From contig CABIYE010000002.1 in assembly GCA_902362865.1 (NCBI GenBank), positions 186,001 to 250,000 on the forward strand: a DNA stretch of 64,000 nucleotides, in the 5' to 3' direction. The DNA is from Clostridiaceae bacterium. GTDB lineage: Bacteria > Bacillota > Clostridia > Lachnospirales > Lachnospiraceae. Positions within the stretch are counted from its first letter, which is position 1. Each line of letters begins with the position of its first letter. Position numbers and translations under genes: made by a program. Positions 62,697 through 64,000 of this stretch are shown here, in pieces. The notes under the pieces are model-generated. The model saw only the letters and a program-made list of their open reading frames with translations. It had not been told where the DNA came from and ran no database searches.

Positions 62697-63831
62697 CCTC
62701 TAACCCTCCATATGCGACCGTCTTGGTTTTCATCCTTGCCACCGTGTTCCCTGCTACCGGAGTAAAGACAGGAGATGTGACATCGCACCTCTTTGCCCCT
62801 GCGGCTATGATCCTTTTTATTAATTCCGATGGGTTGATATCTCTGCCGATAGTATAAGTCTGCCACTGGATATATTCCGTTATCGCTGTATCAACCGCAT
62901 TCTGAATGCTTTCCGACTTTGCCATGTCGCTCTTATTGATGTAATATGCCAGTTCAATGTCAAATGACTGTTGCTCTGGTGCGAGGACATCGACTTTGTC
63001 TGTAAGAGGTCGAATGTTTTCATCCTTCAGAAAATCTTTCAAATTATCGATCATGGTCTGCGTTGGAATATCTCCGTCTGCAACAAGGAATCGAATTTCC
63101 ACTTCTGTCGGTGCGGGACTTAAAACCCTTACGCTTGTGATGCTTTGGTTGAAAGCCTTTGTGTAATATTCGTATGCATCATCCGGACCGGCTACAGAGT
63201 AACTGCTCGGTGCGATGTAGATTCTTTCCGCAAGTGCTTCATCATCCTCAATGTCCGCACCTCCTGTCGTGACTTCTAAATTCTCCACGCTGTCAATGTA
63301 AGGAAGTGAATCTACTAGAATGTTTATCTCTCCGATTGCGATTCCGTTTCCGCTATTTCCATCCGTCTGACAGGTGCATGGGATATCCACATAAGTATCC
63401 CCGGCTTTTACCTCTCCGTACTCGTCTGTCTCGAAGTACATTTCTCCATTGGTCACTCTTGTTCCTGCAGGAATGGTTTTCGTTTCTTCCATTGCTGCGG
63501 ATAGAGTAAATCTTACCGTTGTAACCGATGGCTGTGCGTCCAGTCTTGTAATTCCACGAATGGCTGCGAGGTTATCCATATAACCACCGTAGCTGTATTT
63601 TAGTAAATCCTGCTTTCCCGCCCTGTCGACATATAGTAAAGCCTGAAATATTTGAATGGAGCACGCATAGAGTAAAAGTGCCGCAGGATCTGCTCTTCTT
63701 AATTTGCACGGCTTTCCTGTTAACGCTTCATACCGTTCCTCGTAGTCGAGCTGCATCTGTGATTGTATGTCATCCAATGTGATGTCATCTATGAAACTGA
63801 TTTCTGGCAAGTTATCCAATTCTGCTATCAT
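62689..63831 (-). CDS. Baseplate J/gp47 family protein
   Basis: 380 residues. Beta-rich middle (VRFTLSAAMEETKTIPAGTR, GNSGNGIAIGEINILVD) and the conserved GGADIEDDEALAERIYIAPSSYSVAGPDDAYEYY motif identify the P2 J/Mu gp47 family. It forms the baseplate wedge. Its ATG overlaps the stop of the upstream gene (ATGA). Confidence 0.95.
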   Translation of the reverse strand: MIAELDNLPEISFIDDITLDDIQSQMQLDYEERYEALTGKPCKLRRADPAALLLYACSIQIFQALLYVDRAGKQDLLKYSYGGYMDNLAAIRGITRLDAQPSVTTVRFTLSAAMEETKTIPAGTRVTNGEMYFETDEYGEVKAGDTYVDIPCTCQTDGNSGNGIAIGEINILVDSLPYIDSVENLEVTTGGADIEDDEALAERIYIAPSSYSVAGPDDAYEYYTKAFNQSITSVRVLSPAPTEVEIRFLVADGDIPTQTMIDNLKDFLKDENIRPLTDKVDVLAPEQQSFDIELAYYINKSDMAKSESIQNAVDTAITEYIQWQTYTIGRDINPSELIKRIIAAGAKRCDVTSPVFTPVAGNTVARMKTKTVAYGGLEDD

Positions 63832-64000
63832 GACATATCCCTCCTCTCTACATGAATTTTTACATCCATTTTCTCCATTGGGTCAGTGGAGCAGTTTTCC
63901 ACGTTTGCAATGGTAATTTCTGGGATGTATGTTTCTACTTTTTCTTCCAGTTCAATGGCGAGCACGTTTGCCGCTTCGTTCGGAATCATTGACAGGAACT
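63828..64000 (-). CDS. Phage baseplate protein fragment, probably gpW/GP25-like, 5' part beyond window
   Basis: Only the last 57 residues are in the window: FLSMIPNEAANVLAIELEEK then VETYIPEITIANVENCSTDP and a stop. Position before gene J and the closing pattern (a helix, then IxIxV strands) suit the gp25/W lysozyme-like baseplate family. The call rests mostly on gene order. Confidence 0.6.
   Translation of the reverse strand, partial: FLSMIPNEAANVLAIELEEKVETYIPEITIANVENCSTDPMEKMDVKIHVERRDMS

Larger units (their letters stand above)
54240..64000. mobile_element. Prophage late region (baseplate, tail fibre, DGR, lysis), right side beyond window
   Basis: Minus-strand order W-J-I-tail fibre-variable tail protein-Avd-RT-small genes-holin-endolysin is that of a P2/Mu-type contractile-tail (myovirus-like) module. 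A few small plus-strand genes lie at its left end. No integrase, capsid or attachment site is in the window, so the left boundary is only placed by the IS30 end and the right one is unseen. An R-type tailocin is possible, as only tail and lysis genes are visible. Confidence 0.85.

Noticed and set aside
1..64000. CRISPR arrays
   Set aside because: I saw no series of regularly spaced direct repeats with unique spacers on either strand; the only tandem repeats are within genes.

Overview
The window looks like chromosome of a low-to-mid GC, spore-forming Clostridia, most likely a gut Lachnospiraceae (Blautia/Dorea/Mediterraneibacter-like). Pointers are the phosphoketolase, an isc-type RrF2/NifS/NifU cluster next to mnmA, recA-recX-rny order, spoIIM and SpoVB-like genes, a high-cysteine coat-like protein and the ylxM-ffh-rpsP-rimM-trmD-rplS operon. 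Genus is inference.

Layout. 1-904: secreted S-layer-homology protein cut by the window edge. 1187-9264: phosphoketolase (xfp) facing a minus-strand glycolytic cluster gapA-pgk-tpiA-gpmI plus a LysR regulator. 9425-13449: iscR-iscS-iscU-mnmA and a PHP phosphatase. 13587-16885: SpoVB-like flippase, a catalytically dead truncated XerD-like protein, spoIIM and a Nudix hydrolase. 16987-23736: recA-recX-rny, then queH-argH-asd. 23885-28235: an ABC transporter whose permease gene is split by a 2.8-kb serine-recombinase element. 28393-31137: a two-component system and a PepSY lipoprotein that share an operator. 31562-40637: a tRNA-Thr and a 14-gene translation/secretion operon. 40781-52817: coat-like protein, thioesterase, divergent TruA, trpS, luxS, a pseudo-GH13 protein, an orphan sugar-binding lipoprotein, a helicase and gltX. 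About 52970-54240: an IS30-family element. From there to 64000: the late end of a prophage (baseplate, tail fibre, holin, endolysin).

The most striking system is a complete diversity-generating retroelement (DGR) in the prophage tail module: target gene (60125-61087), Avd-like gene (59645-60058), template repeat (59515-59615) and reverse transcriptase (58288-59364). Template and variable repeats align without gaps over 101 bp. They differ at 16 positions, all adenines of the template on the coding strand, and all fall in the first two positions of ten AAY codons of the target protein. This is direct sequence evidence of past mutagenic retrohoming. An 8-bp-stem hairpin starts at the target stop codon, where DGR homing hairpins are known to lie.

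A second system is the 2.8-kb element at about 25335-28127. It encodes a serine recombinase coupled by ATGA overlap to a 45-aa ORF, and a convergent 185-aa membrane protein. Joining the two flanks restores an uninterrupted permease frame, so precise excision would regenerate the transporter gene. Several other genes look like preserved pseudo-enzymes or divergent paralogs: the XerD-like protein, a GlgX-like protein with all four GH13 signature regions altered, and a TruA with Glu at the catalytic Asp position.
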